This document shows positions 24,535-37,580 of a stretch of 64,000 nucleotides of DNA, in pieces. Made by a program: the position numbers and the translations under genes. Under the pieces are notes generated by a model that did not search any database, had not been told where the DNA came from, and saw only the letters and a list, made by a program, of their open reading frames with translations. Source of the DNA: Haliotis asinina (Eukaryota > Mollusca > Gastropoda > Lepetellida > Haliotidae); assembly GCF_037392515.1 (NCBI RefSeq), contig NC_090280.1:73520504-73584503 (forward strand), in the 5' to 3' direction. Every line of letters begins with the position of its first letter. The stretch's first letter is position 1.

Positions 24535-27275
24535 ATCGAAGTTGAGTATATCCTTACTCCTTTATCAGAGTAACGATGTAAGTATATACTCCAAAAGAAA
24601 CTTGTGTTCTTCATAGTAACGAAGTTGATATCCATGAAACTATCCCTTCAGAAAATTATCCTAATCGTCCTTCCAAACGTGTAATTTGTGTCCGTTCAGG
24701 TATATGTTGATATGTTCGTTACACGCCAGTTCGCAAACATATTGACGTGCGTCGTTCCCATGTGAAACTGCTCCAGGTTGCACTGGATCTACACCATTGT
24801 CCTAGCAACGCCAGAAAGTCTTGAAAATTCTCGCTGTTTTGGAAACTTTTCAGGTCGCAACAAAAGAAGAGTCTTAGACTTTGACCCAAAGTGATTTGGT
24901 GCTGGATTTGCAGGGAGACTCAAAGGCTACCCAGATCTAGTCCATGTACAAGGGGTCTCGCGGGGTGCTTCTTAAACACCCTGAATTACACGGGTGTAAT
25001 GGAAGAGCGTGATGTGTCTATAGCAACCTGTCAAGCAGGTATCGTTGATGAAGAAATGGATGAATACGGGTAAAGTCAAACAGACTGCTTTAACAAAAGA
25101 CGTATCAATAGAAGAGGTCGGAATTCGTTACATGGCAAAGTCTCGCTAATCTGACAGTGTCTTTTATCTCTGAGCACGTTGTAGCGGATGCTATGGCATT
25201 GTCGTATATTTGCTAAAACGTGACCCAAAGTTGGTAGAGAACAGTGACGATTATTGACCGGCACACGACGTTTTATTTGCACTCGAAGGTAACACTGTTT
25301 AGGTGAGGCAGACTTGAATTGATCGCGGTGTCCCTCAGAGCAGCGCCGCTGTTCTCAACGATCCTATCCCCTAAGGTTCCGTTCGGGTGTGATCGATCCT
25401 GGGAGATATCTTGGGCATAAGTGTGAATTCTTGGGGAACTAGGGTACAGGGATGTTTGATTTTACACACGTAAATGTACCGTGCATGCCAAAGTGAAAAC
25501 AGGCACTAAAAATCGTTGGCGAGTTTTGGCGGTCGGTGCTGAACGCCGTCTTTTGGGAGCCGTGATGACGTCATACCGCAAGCGCCATATTTTGGGCTTT
25601 GGCCATGAAGGCTGTTTGTTGTTTTTGTAAATCCTAAATGTTCGTGATTTTGTAACGATTTCAGAAAGAGTTTCCTTGCTTCATTTTTTTTACCTTTCCA
25701 TGTCGTACTTGTATCCACTTCGTTCACGAAGTAAAAGTGGAATTTGATAATTCCCATTGCATTCTACTTTTTGTGTTACATGTACATACATTAGAATATT
25801 TTTACGCTGCCCGATCGGGGCTACATTAACGAAACATGTTCAATAGTACCAAAACGAAGTGAGCTGAAAAAGAACTACTAAGAAATGTTCAGTTATTTAA
25901 TTTTTTACAAACCAATTTAACAAGGCAGGAGAGGTCATAGTGACTAACTGCAACAACTAAATGCAATATGAAATCTTTTTTTACTTTTAAATATGCGCCA
26001 ACATAAAAAATATATTGTTGTGTCGAATGTGCATTCGTTAATTATTTTGCATACTTAATACTAACTCATTACATTAAGAAGGAACGAAACGTGTGCTTGG
26101 GCGCACGGCGTGGCAGCCAATAAGAAGTGTACCTTTTTATGCTACGACTGAATTCTTAAATAGATAAACTTAGATGGTAAAATGTTGCTTTCAAAGAAAA
26201 AAAATGAATAGTGTATAGAAATAGCTTGGATAAGCATGCATGTTAATTGAACTGGCTACACCGCTGGTGATTTGATGCTTGGCATGGCCATGCCATATTG
26301 AAACTGGTAGATACATTAAATATTCGTATGAAGCATAAATCATGAATTATTCTTAAACGTGATTCTGAACTGACCGTGAATAAAAAGTTAAGCACCACCC
26401 AGTATATTTTGCAAAAAATATAGGTTGGCACATAGGAAATCTTTCAGAAAAAAGTAACTATCGTAATTTGGTTTAGCTCTTTTATTTTAAAAACAAAACC
26501 ATAATGGAAATTATCTTTTACTGTCAACAGTTGCATGCACTTTTAGAAAACATGCATTTTGTTTTCCACAAAAAAAGGTTACCTTCTTTTGAAAAGTGAA
26601 AATCAGAAATGACTGTTATATGGTGATATGACTGTCACTTTTAACAAGTGAAACCTAAATTTTATAGTCTTGAATAAGCACAGCAGGAACAGTTATTTTG
26701 ATTTAAAAAGTAGTGTCATCATATGTGTGACAATATGTCCTTTAATTGTAAATACAAATGATTATGACATCCCTAAAACAGTTACCGGATGAACCTTCTC
26801 TGAATATGGATTGGTTTTCCCAATTAGTTCAGTTTAACATTTCCACAGCTTCGCATCTTAGTTTTGAAATAGACTGGCGCTTAATTTCTTATTCTCGGTT
26901 TATATACACTTCCTCCTGAAAATATACTGGTCGTCTGAGACGTCATTTGTCTGTGAACTGTTGACAAAAACATCAATAATACCCAATAACCTTTTCAGTA
27001 TTTTTTTGTAATGATAAGAAGCATGGGTTATATAACAGACGAAAACAACATTTATGAAAGCATTAATAGTTTGAGTTTCAGGAAACGAATTACAAGGGAC
27101 AAAACGTTTTAAATATATCAGGGAAGGATAGATAATCGCACCTGTTTTAATCATGTTATGGTGAAAACAACCATGTGTGCAAATCAGGGCTAAAATAAAA
27201 CAAACACGAAATGGACCTTCATTGGTGATAAGTTTGATGGGGAGATTTCTGGTGTAGTGCTTCTGAATCCTAGAA
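24535..27275. other. Unique sequence with a CRE and weak frames
   Basis: A CRE palindrome TGACGTCA at 25565-25572 sits next to a CGCCATATTTTGG motif. The 83-codon minus-strand frame across it (25506-25757) has no recognised domain. A 135-codon minus frame at 26900-27307 has several hydrophobic stretches and many Cys but no recognised family. Nothing else stands out. Confidence 0.35.
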
Positions 27276-27280
27276 ACGTT

Positions 27281-27720
27281 ATGATTACTGGTGTCATCTG
27301 GAAACAAATCCTGTTCTCAAAGTCATGGCTCACTTGTTTTGCCCAGCAGTTTCATTCCGACCGTATTTGACATTTCAATTTTATTAGTAACATTGCAAGG
27401 GTTCAATGATGTCATTACGAGCTTTTGAACATTTTCCCAGTACAGTACCTGTAGCAAGCAGTACAAGTAGCAGCACATGTAGGTATTCTGTACTCTTACT
27501 CACCACCATACGCCGAAATGAGATTATGACAACTGGTGTGATTTTCAAATAAATCCTGTTCTCAGTAGCTCATTCCGGCCGTAGTGGACATTGCAGTTTT
27601 ATAAGAATAGTTTAAGGACTGGCGCCATCATGACCTTTTGAATGTTTTCTCAATACATTTTGCAGTACATGTAGGTGTTCTGTACTTATATTTACTACCA
27701 GAAGCCGAAATGGGGTCGTG
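27281..27720. repeat. Diverged tandem duplication, about 246-bp period
   Basis: Copy 1 (27281-27526) and copy 2 (27527-about 27720) share ACAAATCCTGTTCTCA / ATAAATCCTGTTCTCA, TCATTCCGACCGTA / TCATTCCGGCCGTA, CTTTTGAACATTTTCCCAGTA, GCACATGTAGGTATTCTGTAC and a GCCGAAATG end. Copy 2 is about 50 bp shorter owing to deletions. Divergence shows the duplication is old. Confidence 0.8.
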
Positions 27721-28075
27721 CACAGAACATCAATGGTCTTTGTGGCAATCTTTAAAGAAAGGTTGACGAGAGAGTGGACTGACAATCATTGCCAACATAA
27801 ATCTACTAATGATGACACAGGGTCACATAACGAAACACACAACTTCGTTTACAAACAGCTGGAACAAATTCAGGAAGCCAAGGTATTTTTAACCTAAGAA
27901 AACCAAAGTAAGATACATGCTAGAATTTTAATCCTACCAAAACTGCGACACCATCAAAGCATAACGATGTCAGATATCTGAAAAGTCACTTGTTGTGTGG
28001 CAAATAAGGTATTCATGCTTGCAAACATCACATCAAGTCATCATGCCGACTGGTCGCAACGCTTTATCTCTTCAT

Positions 28076-28393
28076 TTACTCTCGTTGATACACCGGTGAG
28101 TGCTCGGGGGGCAAATCCGACAATCTACCCGTAACATGCCGCCATTTTGTTTGCAGAGCAAGGTCCTCAAATATTGGAGTCATGTTTTTGTGGATCGTCG
28201 AGAGGTAGAATTGAATGTCACTGACAAAGGATTTGTGAAGAATACTAGGACTTACTACAGACGCCACTAAAACCAAATTTGGAGTTGAAGTCGGTATTTT
28301 GCACGTCTCTGGTGAAGCTGAATTGGGCGAACTTCCTTTGATGTGTTGCTGAGCAGCTGTTGGGTCTAATTTCAATAGCGTGGAGAGACTCAA
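28076..28393 (-). other. Unrecognised 105-codon open frame with internal YY1-like motif
   Basis: The minus-strand frame begins with TTG (no early ATG) and ends TAA. Its predicted peptide is rich in Ser, Thr and Pro and has no signal peptide, membrane segment or family I recognise. The DNA contains AAAATGGCGGC on the minus strand at 28138-28148, a YY1-type promoter motif, which would be out of frame with it. The plus strand also shows GT and AG signals here. It could be an exon, a retroposed fragment or chance. Confidence 0.2.
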
Positions 28394-28394
28394 T

Positions 28395-31300
28395 ATTGAG
28401 GACTTTCAATTTTGAAAGTTTTTAACAACCTAACAATTTCGAGGATTACTGGTTTGGATTACTGCCTCTAAAGAAGGAACGGTTTGATTTAACCAAAAAG
28501 CGTTATCTATATTCCAATGACAGAACGAGCACCTACACTTCACAAAATATGATGGATATCCTGGAGCGCCATTTAGTAGACGTTATATCGTAGAAATACA
28601 CACAAACAAGGGAAGGGGTCAGAAGAGAAATCACACTGTGAATATGGTCATTGTAATGATATCCGTACTTATCAAAACGTACATATATCCACAACGACAA
28701 ACAAGGGATAAGTAAATATGAATAAGCATGCATGTTCATTTTGGATATATATTTATCTGTATTGATTTATATCCTTTACAAGAAGTATAGTCCACGGCAG
28801 GGACTGTAACAGTGCATTAGTACACCTGCTATACAGGTAACCATATATATACACAGCATACACATCCAAATTTCCATGATAACATATATTCATGATTCAG
28901 CAGCATTGAAACGTCAAACATTAAAAATAAAGGAACCCTTCACTTTGAACATATGACAACAATAAAAACACAATTATGTGATAAAAACTAATGCATTGTT
29001 TGACATGTCAACAAAACGCCATCCGTTGTCAATGGAATGTGGGATATACGTGACAAGCATTGCAATAGTTTCTGTGCCTCAACTGTCATCTTAAAATATT
29101 TGATTTGACCGAAATTGATTTATGTTCCTAATTTGAAATAGACGCCCAGCCTGCGCCATGTAACTATGCTAATATGTTCTTAACCTTCAGCATTCTTAAT
29201 AAACTATCGGAGGCTTAAAACGGCAAAAGACCTATTATTGGGCATTAAACAGGCTTTGAAGTGCCTTTGGACCGGGAAACAGTTCCTGCAGGATTTAACT
29301 ATGCTATTTAATAGATGCAGGTTTGTTGTATGTGGATCATACGCTTCAGGTTTGGTCAATTTATCCGATATGAAGCCACTATGTATCTCGAGTGGTCTCA
29401 CAAATTAAGAATCCGGTGACATCAGAGACTGGAAAGACACGCTCAGTTTACAAATATATGGCTTTTATAGATGTGTAACGATGCCATGTAAACAAATTCG
29501 TTGAGGAATGCTTCATGCTAAATTTGGTTTTATCAGAATTTTGAGACGAGTGATGACGACATCTTGTCTACGAGTTTTTTTTCGGACAAAGTCGACTTGA
29601 CTTTTCATCAAATATCACATACAAACTGTGAATTGTTTTAAAGTAAAAATCAAAATTATTATGCACTTAAGCCTTTCTGTTATTGAGCTGTTAGTTTGAT
29701 TTTGATGTATTAACATATTCTAGGTGATGTGCACTTTTTTAAAATGAAAATGAAGAAGTTACCAATTTTCAACTAAATCCTTGAATGCATGTCTGCACAA
29801 AATGAATCTAAAGTTTTATAAACTAATTATGTTTTAAAATGTATTCAAAAGAATGCCATTTGGTTTTCTCAACTATCCCATGTGTGACTTTCTATTTTCC
29901 CAATCTCGGACATGATAACCTTTGTTGTTGCACCTGTGGGTCGGGGAAAAGAGCTTTCGGGAGGGGACGGGGCATCAGGACGCGTGGGGGATGTCGGGTA
30001 TGGAGAATACTTGGTGGGGAGGATTACGGCATATAATGGTAAAGATCAGCAACGAAAGATACCCCTTTCACGGCCAACCCCATCTGCACACGTTTGGAAT
30101 CTTGGAGACGCGTAAACGTCGTCCATATTGCGCCCGACCCGCCGTAAACGCCAGTTTTCACGCCACGTCTTATCCTATCTTTTCACGACGGCGTCTGCGA
30201 ACCGCCGATGTTTCAAAGGCCGTCTCCGTCCCCGCGCCAATGGTCCCCAAGCTTCCACAAACCCTTGTTTGTCAAGCGATCAAGCCTTTCAATATGGCGG
30301 AGACTTCACTGTCGTTGCTTTGGATACTGGGCAGTTCTTGAAATTGGGCTTTAGAAAATGTTCAAACCCTTTTCGATACAGGTCCCTTCTATCCTAAGTC
30401 CATGCACTTTATCAATTACAGTTCATTTACTTCGACTTGTCTTTTAATCCAGGACTAATCTACGGTTTCTGTTGCGTCGTCGAAGATACTCCGCAACAAG
30501 GTTCCGACGTCACTTTTCAGTATAAATTGAATTTGCTGTCAGATTGCCCTATAAGAGTTGGGCTTGTAAATTAAGACCTGGAAGACACGATCAATTTATT
30601 GGCTCATAAAATACATCCACACAAAAGTTTACTAAGTGCCCATGTTGAAGAAACATTGTAAAACGTAATCTGCGGAAATTGTGATTCTCTTATCTCTCCA
30701 GTATCGCCATTGAGTAATGATACATTATAATGAATTGATTATGCATTCACGGCGATCGTTATTCCCCTAACAAAATTGTTGTTTTAAAAGTAAATAAAAC
30801 ATGCCTTTTATCATCTTCCTAATAAATGTAAATCATGATGTTGTGGTTAACAATCAATGCGAGCAACGCAGGCGTTCGCCAAGGCGATGTGCTGATGGCG
30901 TGTTTATTTCTGAAAGATGAGAGAAATAAGGTACATTACCGCAACATTATATCAAGTTCTTGTACTGGCTATCTCAAATATGTACTCGATTTATAATGGT
31001 TTTACAATAATATCTGTCAAATAACACCTAGTTTAGATGCTCATTTATCAAAGTGATATGAAGTAAGCGATGAGAAGGTTTTACGCAAAAGCTATTCAGA
31101 ATTTTCTTAGAAAAAAAGGAATCAAAATTGATCTACATGAATAATCGTATATTTTAACCACACATATATAAAACCGAACAATAGTAAGATACCGCGGAAA
31201 GGAAAACTGTTTGACAGTTATTGGAATTAATTACAGTTTTAGGATAATGGTGCAATGATAGGAAATTAGATGAAAAGCAATTGAACAAGGATATTAAGTG

Positions 31301-32545
31301 TCGCCGTCAATGCATACAGAAGTTGCCATGACAAAGAAGACATGATATATAAATCATTCGAAACAAGCGAAAAAAATGTGTCATTATTGAAAACAAATAC
31401 GGAAATTTGAAGTAACAGACTGTACACATACATTTGGAGGACAACTGATTTGAATAATTAATTTTAAACTCTGATACATCTGGCATTTTGATGGTTTGGT
31501 AGCTTGAGGACATAGTCAGGTGAGATGGGATTTGCAATTATTGCACAGAGCGATGACTACCCTGGCTAATTACGTTTCCAATTTGTCAAGTTAACGTTTA
31601 TCCTTTTCAGCAGACAAACCGAAACTGCATCGCATTTGCGACTGCTAGCAACATCTGAAGTATCGCGTTTCACGTACGTTTTGTTAACAAAACAAATGAG
31701 AAAATGCGAAATATGTCAAGAATATTAGTGTGCCACTAATTGCACGAATACATTATCTCTGGTGCCCCTTTAAATAATGTTATGAAAAATTCATCGTCTC
31801 ATTTGAGATATGTTTAACCTATTGCTCAGTCACTTTCCAAACTCAGTTATAATATTTGAAAGACAAATATGAATATTGCATGCAAACAATCAAGGTAAAG
31901 GCATATTTAAGTTTCAGTCAAAAATCTGAGTGGGTAAATTTCAAAACACGACGTATCACATTTAGAGCAAATGCTATAAAAGTGAGCACTCGAAGATTGG
32001 TTTTCTCGGGGCAACGGCTGTTCAGTGAAACACTATAAGCATCTCATATTAAAGAAATTATTAATAATTTAAGGACAGTAGTATGCCCAGGCAAATCCCT
32101 ATAGTGATCATTTAAACACTAAGATGTCCATAAGCGAGACTATGTCGGGAATGTCCGATCGCAGTGACACAGTATTCAACGCAGGCAAATCTGCTTTGGT
32201 GATCATTATGTAATACTAACATTTTTATGTAAAACACATCGTGTCTTTTGCAATACCCATAGCGCAGATCTAAATATGACACTGGGCATTGATAGTTATT
32301 GTCACGCACGTAGATCCGGATCCTTTTCCTATGTTTAAAACTCTAATAAACAGTACACGTACAGTATGCATACATTTCTACAAGACCCTCGAGAAGTACG
32401 GATCATGAATATAAATTATATCCTTGCAGGAGTATAATCATGCACACCATGGAAAGCATCGTGTATACTGTTTCTTGAGTCATAGTTATCACAGACAAAG
32501 GGCTCCCATGACATGTATGAGATGCAAAGTGAATGAGGGTACATA
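28395..32545. other. Mostly unique sequence; CpG pocket at 30.1-30.3 kb
   Basis: The interval is AT-rich except 29930-30300, where three plus-strand frames overlap (up to 139 codons, 29922-30341) and CpG is frequent. Within it AATATGGCGGA at 30291-30301 resembles the YY1 motif, followed by a 15-codon frame. This could be a promoter and first exon, but no splice donor of good quality or known product is seen. The rest of the interval shows nothing recognisable. Confidence 0.35.
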
Positions 32546-32677
32546 TGGCACAAGTGCAGTGGAAATAGGAGTTCGTGTTTTATAATGTTTTATATGTATA
32601 CCGGAAGCTGCAACAGTAATACATGTATACTTTAAACAGGTGTCATGTAAACAGGTGTCCCTGTTTCTTATTTTCCA

Positions 32678-32764
32678 ATGTGGGAAGCCCATTTCTGGTG
32701 TCCCATACCGTGATATTGCTGAGACATTGCTAAAAGCGGCGTAAAACCATCCTCACTAACTCTA
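32678..32764 (+). mobile_element. 5'-truncated SINE type 1 with 8-bp target duplication
   Basis: Only the 3' part is present: ATGTGGGAAGCCCATTTCTG, GTGATATTGCTGAGACATTG, GCTAAAAGCGGCGTAAAACC and a short CTCACTAACTCT tail. ATTTTCCA lies directly on each side (32670-32677 and 32765-32772), a target-site duplication. The flanks belong to the minisatellite, so the SINE landed inside an existing array. Confidence 0.9.
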
Positions 32765-33040
32765 ATTTTCCATGGAAACAACAGTTTGTATTTCCTATTT
32801 CAATATAAATGCCGTGAAAATAAGCGTTTGAGTTTAAGATAGCTGTAATGAAATTAAAGCGCATGTTTCATATTTTTACTGGGACAACGGAAATAAGTTC
32901 GTGTGTCATATTTTGCACATAGATGAAATGGAAACAAGAGTTTGTGTTTCATATCTTTCATATAAGTACATATAAGAGGCCCTGTTTCATATTTTTCATT
33001 TTGGGGCAGTAGCTATAAGAGTTCGTGTTTCATACTTTCC

Positions 33041-33170
33041 AAGACCCTGCAGTTGAAACAAATGTTCGTGTTTAGTATTTTCCAAGAGCCTGCAGTTGAA
33101 ACAAATGTTCGTGTTTCATATTTTCCAAGACCCTGCAGTTGAAACAAATGTTCGTGTTTCATATTTTTAA
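33041..33170. repeat. Homogeneous 43-bp sub-array
   Basis: Three nearly identical units, each with CCTGCAGTTGAAACAAATG then TTCGTGTTTCATATTTTCC, lie in the first zone of the large minisatellite. Their similarity marks a recent local amplification. Confidence 0.9.
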
Positions 33171-33876
33171 TGTCGGTGCAATGAAAATAAGAGTTCGGGC
33201 ATGATATTTTTAACGTATATGTCATGGAAATGAGCGCTTGTGGTTCATGTAGGTGTAATGAAAATAAAATTGCGCGTTTCTTATTGTTATAATGTTGCAA
33301 TAGAAATTAGAGTTAATGTTTCATACTTTTTATATATGTGCAATAGAAAATAGAGTTCGTGTTTCATACAGGTGCAATGGAAATTAAAGTTCGTGTTTCA
33401 TACCTTTGCCATATATGCGCAATGGAAACAAGAGTTCGTATTTCATATTCTTTTCATATTGGTGCAATGAAAACAAGAATACGTGTTTCATATCGTAATA
33501 CGGGTGCAAATAAAACTAGGAAGCATGCAAACACCTATTATTATCACTACTTTTCACTAATCCATACATATTTTGCGTTCTGTGCTACATTTTCGAATGA
33601 TGTACGACATTGATTCCTCTATAACACTTAAGTTTTAATTCGCACTACAGGAAACAGGAGCAGTTGTTTTAAGTCGTAACACACGTGCAAAGGATATCTT
33701 GTTGACGTCACATAGTAGCATCGTAACGCCTGCAAAGAAACGCCTGTCCCTGGCAAATCTGGTAATGCAGTTATCAGGGACCATCTGTTCATGGCAAATC
33801 TAGTAATACAGATAGCAAGGAAACACCTGTTCATTGCAAATGTAGTGAAGTCGATGTAAAGGAAACACCTGTCCAT

Positions 33877-34044
33877 GTGAAATCTAGCAGTATAGTTTTC
33901 AAGGAATTAACTGTTCGTGGCACATCTAGTAATATAGACGTAAAGGAAACACCTGTCCATGTGAAATCTAGCAGTATAGTTTTCAAGGAATTAACTGTTC
34001 GTGGCACATCTAGTAATATAGACGTAAAGGAAACACCTGTTCTT
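33877..34044. repeat. 84-bp higher-order repeat (two 42-bp halves)
   Basis: The unit at 33877-33960 recurs without visible change at 33961-34044. Each is made of two unlike 42-bp halves, one with GCAGTATAGTTTTCAAGG and one with AGTAATATAGACGTAAAGG. This is a two-step amplification: first 42 bp, then 84 bp. Confidence 0.9.
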
Positions 34045-35414
34045 GGCAAATCTAGAAAAAATACCAAGCAACAACTGTTTTTGGCACATCTAGTAATAAA
34101 GATGTAAAGAAAAAACCCAGTTCTTGGAAAATCTAGAAAAAAATATATCAGGCAACATTTTTCAAATCAAGCAATAGAGATGTAGAGGAAACAGCTGATC
34201 GTGGCACATCTTGTAATACAGATGCAAATCAAATAGCTGATTTTGCCAAATCTAGTATTAATCATAGATGTAAAGGAAACAATTGTTCATGGAAAATTTA
34301 GTAATATAGATAAAAAGAAACACCTTTTCTTGGAAATTCTGCAGAAAAGACGTCAGGCAACACCTGTTCTTGGCAAATCTAGTAATATAGATATAAAGCA
34401 AACAGCTGTTCATGGCAAATCTGGTAATATAAATGTAAAGGAACACCTGTTCATGGCAAATCTAATAATATAGATGCGTGGTATGTGCTTATGGCGAAAT
34501 CTAGTAATGTAGACATGAAAGAAACACACGTTAATTAGTAATATAATACAATATAAAGGAATATGTTTGCTAGTATAAAACATAAAAAGGTATTATACTA
34601 GAAAACGAAATGAAAAGGAAGATTTAAGCTAAATATCTTAATGACAAAGAGAACAAAACACTTGTTTATATTTAACTGCGCGGTTTAAGTAGAAACCAAA
34701 ACGGCTGTTTTATGTTATATTTATATGCAGTAATATAATTGAAAACAGAAGAAGAGATAATGCTGTATACCCTACTACAAATGAAACTCTAATATATCGT
34801 AATATATATGGATCAAATCAACAGCTGCTGTTATATATTGTAATATATACGTGAAAACAACATCGTAATACTTACGGATACACAAGGGTTTTGTGGTTAT
34901 AAATTGTAGTGTCCATGCAAACAAAACAAAGAGTTGTGTTACATGTCAAAATACAAAGTGTTAGGATAAACATCCTAAAAACGCTGAAAACAAAACAAAG
35001 GTTCGTGTTATATATCTTAATATATGGGGAACAAAAATAAGAACTAATGTTATCTGCGGTAAACTAGATAGTTTGTGCTATGCATATATAGAAAGATGAA
35101 ACCAAAACAAGAGTTCATGGTCAATAGAGCAATATAGACAAAAACAAAACAATACTTTTCTTTATGTGCAACTGAGCAATATATACGATAACAAAACAAC
35201 AGTTTTATATCCACCAGAGGAATGTAAATGAAAACAATTGTATATGTTTAGAAACATATCGAAACAAAACAAGAGGTAAAGCTTTATATTGTAATGAAAT
35301 AATAAAAAGCAATACTGTATGTCATATATCACAACACCTTTTTGCAAAAGCTCATGATGTAATATAGATGCAATGAAAATAGAAGCCTGTGTTATGTGGC
35401 TATGTTTGTAAGCA

Positions 35415-35820
35415 ACACAACCATCAGTGCCCCTCACATTACAGACATAGCACACATACACCCTTACATCCCCACATTCAATTCCGTTGAGATTTGTCTC
35501 TTATTCTTAATTCAGTTTTGTCCATTAAACTATTAAATGGATGTTTAAAGCATCACAAAAACGAACGTCCAGGCGTCCAGTCTTCTGTTTGTCTTGCGCA
35601 GAATGTATTAATTATATTATTTTGGAACTGTGTTGCCCCTTCTGTGCAGTTGGTATGTTTTCAGCTTGCACTGTATACACGTAATGTGTGCCATTCAATG
35701 TTGTATCAAAGTCACAGGAATTCACCCATCAAGGTGCCATAGATTATGTTTCGTGTATGTGTCAAACGTAAAAAGAATTTCTAACCTATACAGTAAAAGG
35801 AATATTTCTGATGACTCTCT
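35415..35820. other. Unique sequence
   Basis: Two overlapping plus-strand frames (82 and 96 codons) without a recognised product. No repeat is visible. Confidence 0.35.
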
Positions 35821-35822
35821 GT

Positions 35823-36690
35823 CAGGTTCTTTTCAAGTATTTGTGGCTTTTCCTACATATTATTCATGGCGATGCTGTAGGTCTTCCAACATTTGCATAT
35901 ACTTCACTAGGATTTCTTAAAAAGTATGATCCAAGGAGTAAAAGTAAATTTTATCTGCACAGTGAAGCATTGCTATAATGGAACCTTTTCAGGCAACAAC
36001 CCGTCTTAACCTTATCAGCAGTACCTAAATTTAACACTGTTTTGCCTCTAACTATGAACAACAGTTCTATATAAACATTTTATTGTCTCAAATTCGTTTC
36101 AAGAATTTATCGCTTTTCCTAGCTATAATTCATGGAACAACCCAACTGTAAATACAAAAACCTCCCAATGAAATATACTAGTTCTTCTAGTTCATCTCTG
36201 GAGCAATGCTCATGACTCGATTATGTACTGGCAATCGAGGATTTCCATGTATTTGTCCGACATGGCAAGGTTCCTCTAATACCGTCCCGCCTGCCTCAAA
36301 GTACCCCTAAAATCAAAACAACATCAGCAACAAAAATGCAAAAGCAAAACAAATAAAAACAAACAGAAAAAATATACCCGACTTAATACACCTCACGGAA
36401 TATCAGGGTTGTTCCGTACTAAAGTATGGGTATTCTGTGCAGATAGGGGATATCATTGTCGATTGTGATGATCACGTGATAGTGTAGGTCTGCCAGTATT
36501 TGCATATTGTTCAATGGTTCCCTTTAAAACATGATTCAGTGAGTCCAAGTATGTTTATCTACACGATAAAACATTGCTCATTTAAGGCAACATCCAGTCT
36601 AAACCTGTATCAACATGACCTTAAATTACCAGTATTCAGTCTCGAACTATGAACAACGAATCTATATCTATGTTTGTTGGTCCCTGGAAG
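35823..36690. repeat. Old local duplications, three partial copies
   Basis: A segment beginning TTTCAAGTATTTGTGGC at 35831 recurs as TTTCAAGAATTTATCGC at 36098. The part with GTAGGTCTTCCAACATTTGC, GAAGCATTGCT, GGCAACAACCCGTCTTAACC and CTAACTATGAACAAC (35878-36065) recurs at about 36485-36660 (GTAGGTCTGCCAGTATTTGC, AAACATTGCT, GGCAACATCCAGTCTAAACC, CGAACTATGAACAAC). Identity is roughly 70 percent by eye. Confidence 0.7.
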
Positions 36691-36699
36691 GTCGAAATC

Positions 36700-37575
36700 G
36701 GCCTCATAGTCTGTCGTACAGACCCTGAAGTATAAATATCCAAGAAAGCCCACGCAAGTCTAGAAAATGTGGCACGTCTAGATTTTCTTAGCTTCTGAAT
36801 ATGAAGAAAGTCTCAGGGCTCCATTTCATTATATTATTTTTTTTTCACAAAGGACATTTTTTCAGTAAAATATGTTCATTTCAGAGACTAGCTGTTAGTC
36901 TATCGGCCTCACTACGGCAAAGTTTGCGGATACAGGTAACTGTATTTTCATTGCAAGTACTCAGATAGTCCCAGACATACTGTTTCAAGGAGATTCAAAG
37001 TTGTTTTCAAAAGTTATTTCATTTTGTCTCAAAAGTTCTTTTCCGTCAAAGCACCTTCCGTTGAAATGTATACCTCAACATCCGCATTCATGTTAGCGTT
37101 CGTCAGTGAAATCCTCATACATTTCTAGTAACAGATTTCAAAGCACTGACTTAAACCCAATATCACCAGAACAATTGTGAAAGTCATCAAATTCCTTTCT
37201 ATTATATTGTTAATCCAGCTTTTCAATATCACCGAAGTCTTTCGGCGTCAAAGGGGATCAGCCGCTGATTTTCATTTGCGACCATTTATTTTCCACTATC
37301 ATTGCACTTTTACACACACCCGTACAGCGCGCGTGCAACATAATTGATAATGTTCTTCGAGTCCACTATTGGATAAACATCAATAACGACTTCAAGGCGG
37401 TTAATCAATAAATCGTCAACGTTCGAGGTAATCTTGGTGCCTGAGCGGCATTGCCAACCGGCCGACTGGCTTTGGTACCCTTCAGACACGTGAAGGATCG
37501 GCGAATACCTTGAGAAAAGAAACAATTTGGATAGTATGTTTAGGAAACATTGTCAATAAGTGCCTCCGGCTGTTG
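36700..37575. other. Unique sequence with one protein-like minus frame
   Basis: A 71-codon minus-strand frame at 37310-37525 lies in a locally GC-richer patch and reads like ordinary protein, but no family is recognised. The remainder is plain AT-rich sequence. Confidence 0.3.
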
Positions 37576-37580
37576 ACAAA

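Larger units (their letters stand above)
32550..35410. repeat. 2.9-kb drifting minisatellite, 40-45 bp period
   Basis: Three zones follow one another. In 32.82-33.50 kb units carry GAGTTCGTGTTTCATAT every 34-46 bases (at least 16 anchors). In 33.70-34.54 kb units read like AAATCTAGTAATATAGATG then GGAAACACCTGTTCATGG every 40-44 bases (about 20 units). In 34.55-35.41 kb units keep GTAATATA-type and ACAAAACAA-type parts with looser spacing. Unit parts correspond between zones (GATG-AAA-AAC-GTTC-TGT), so I read them as one ancestral array that drifted. The period of 42 is divisible by three, so it produces long repeated frames on both strands (33831-34473), which are not genes. Confidence 0.85.
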
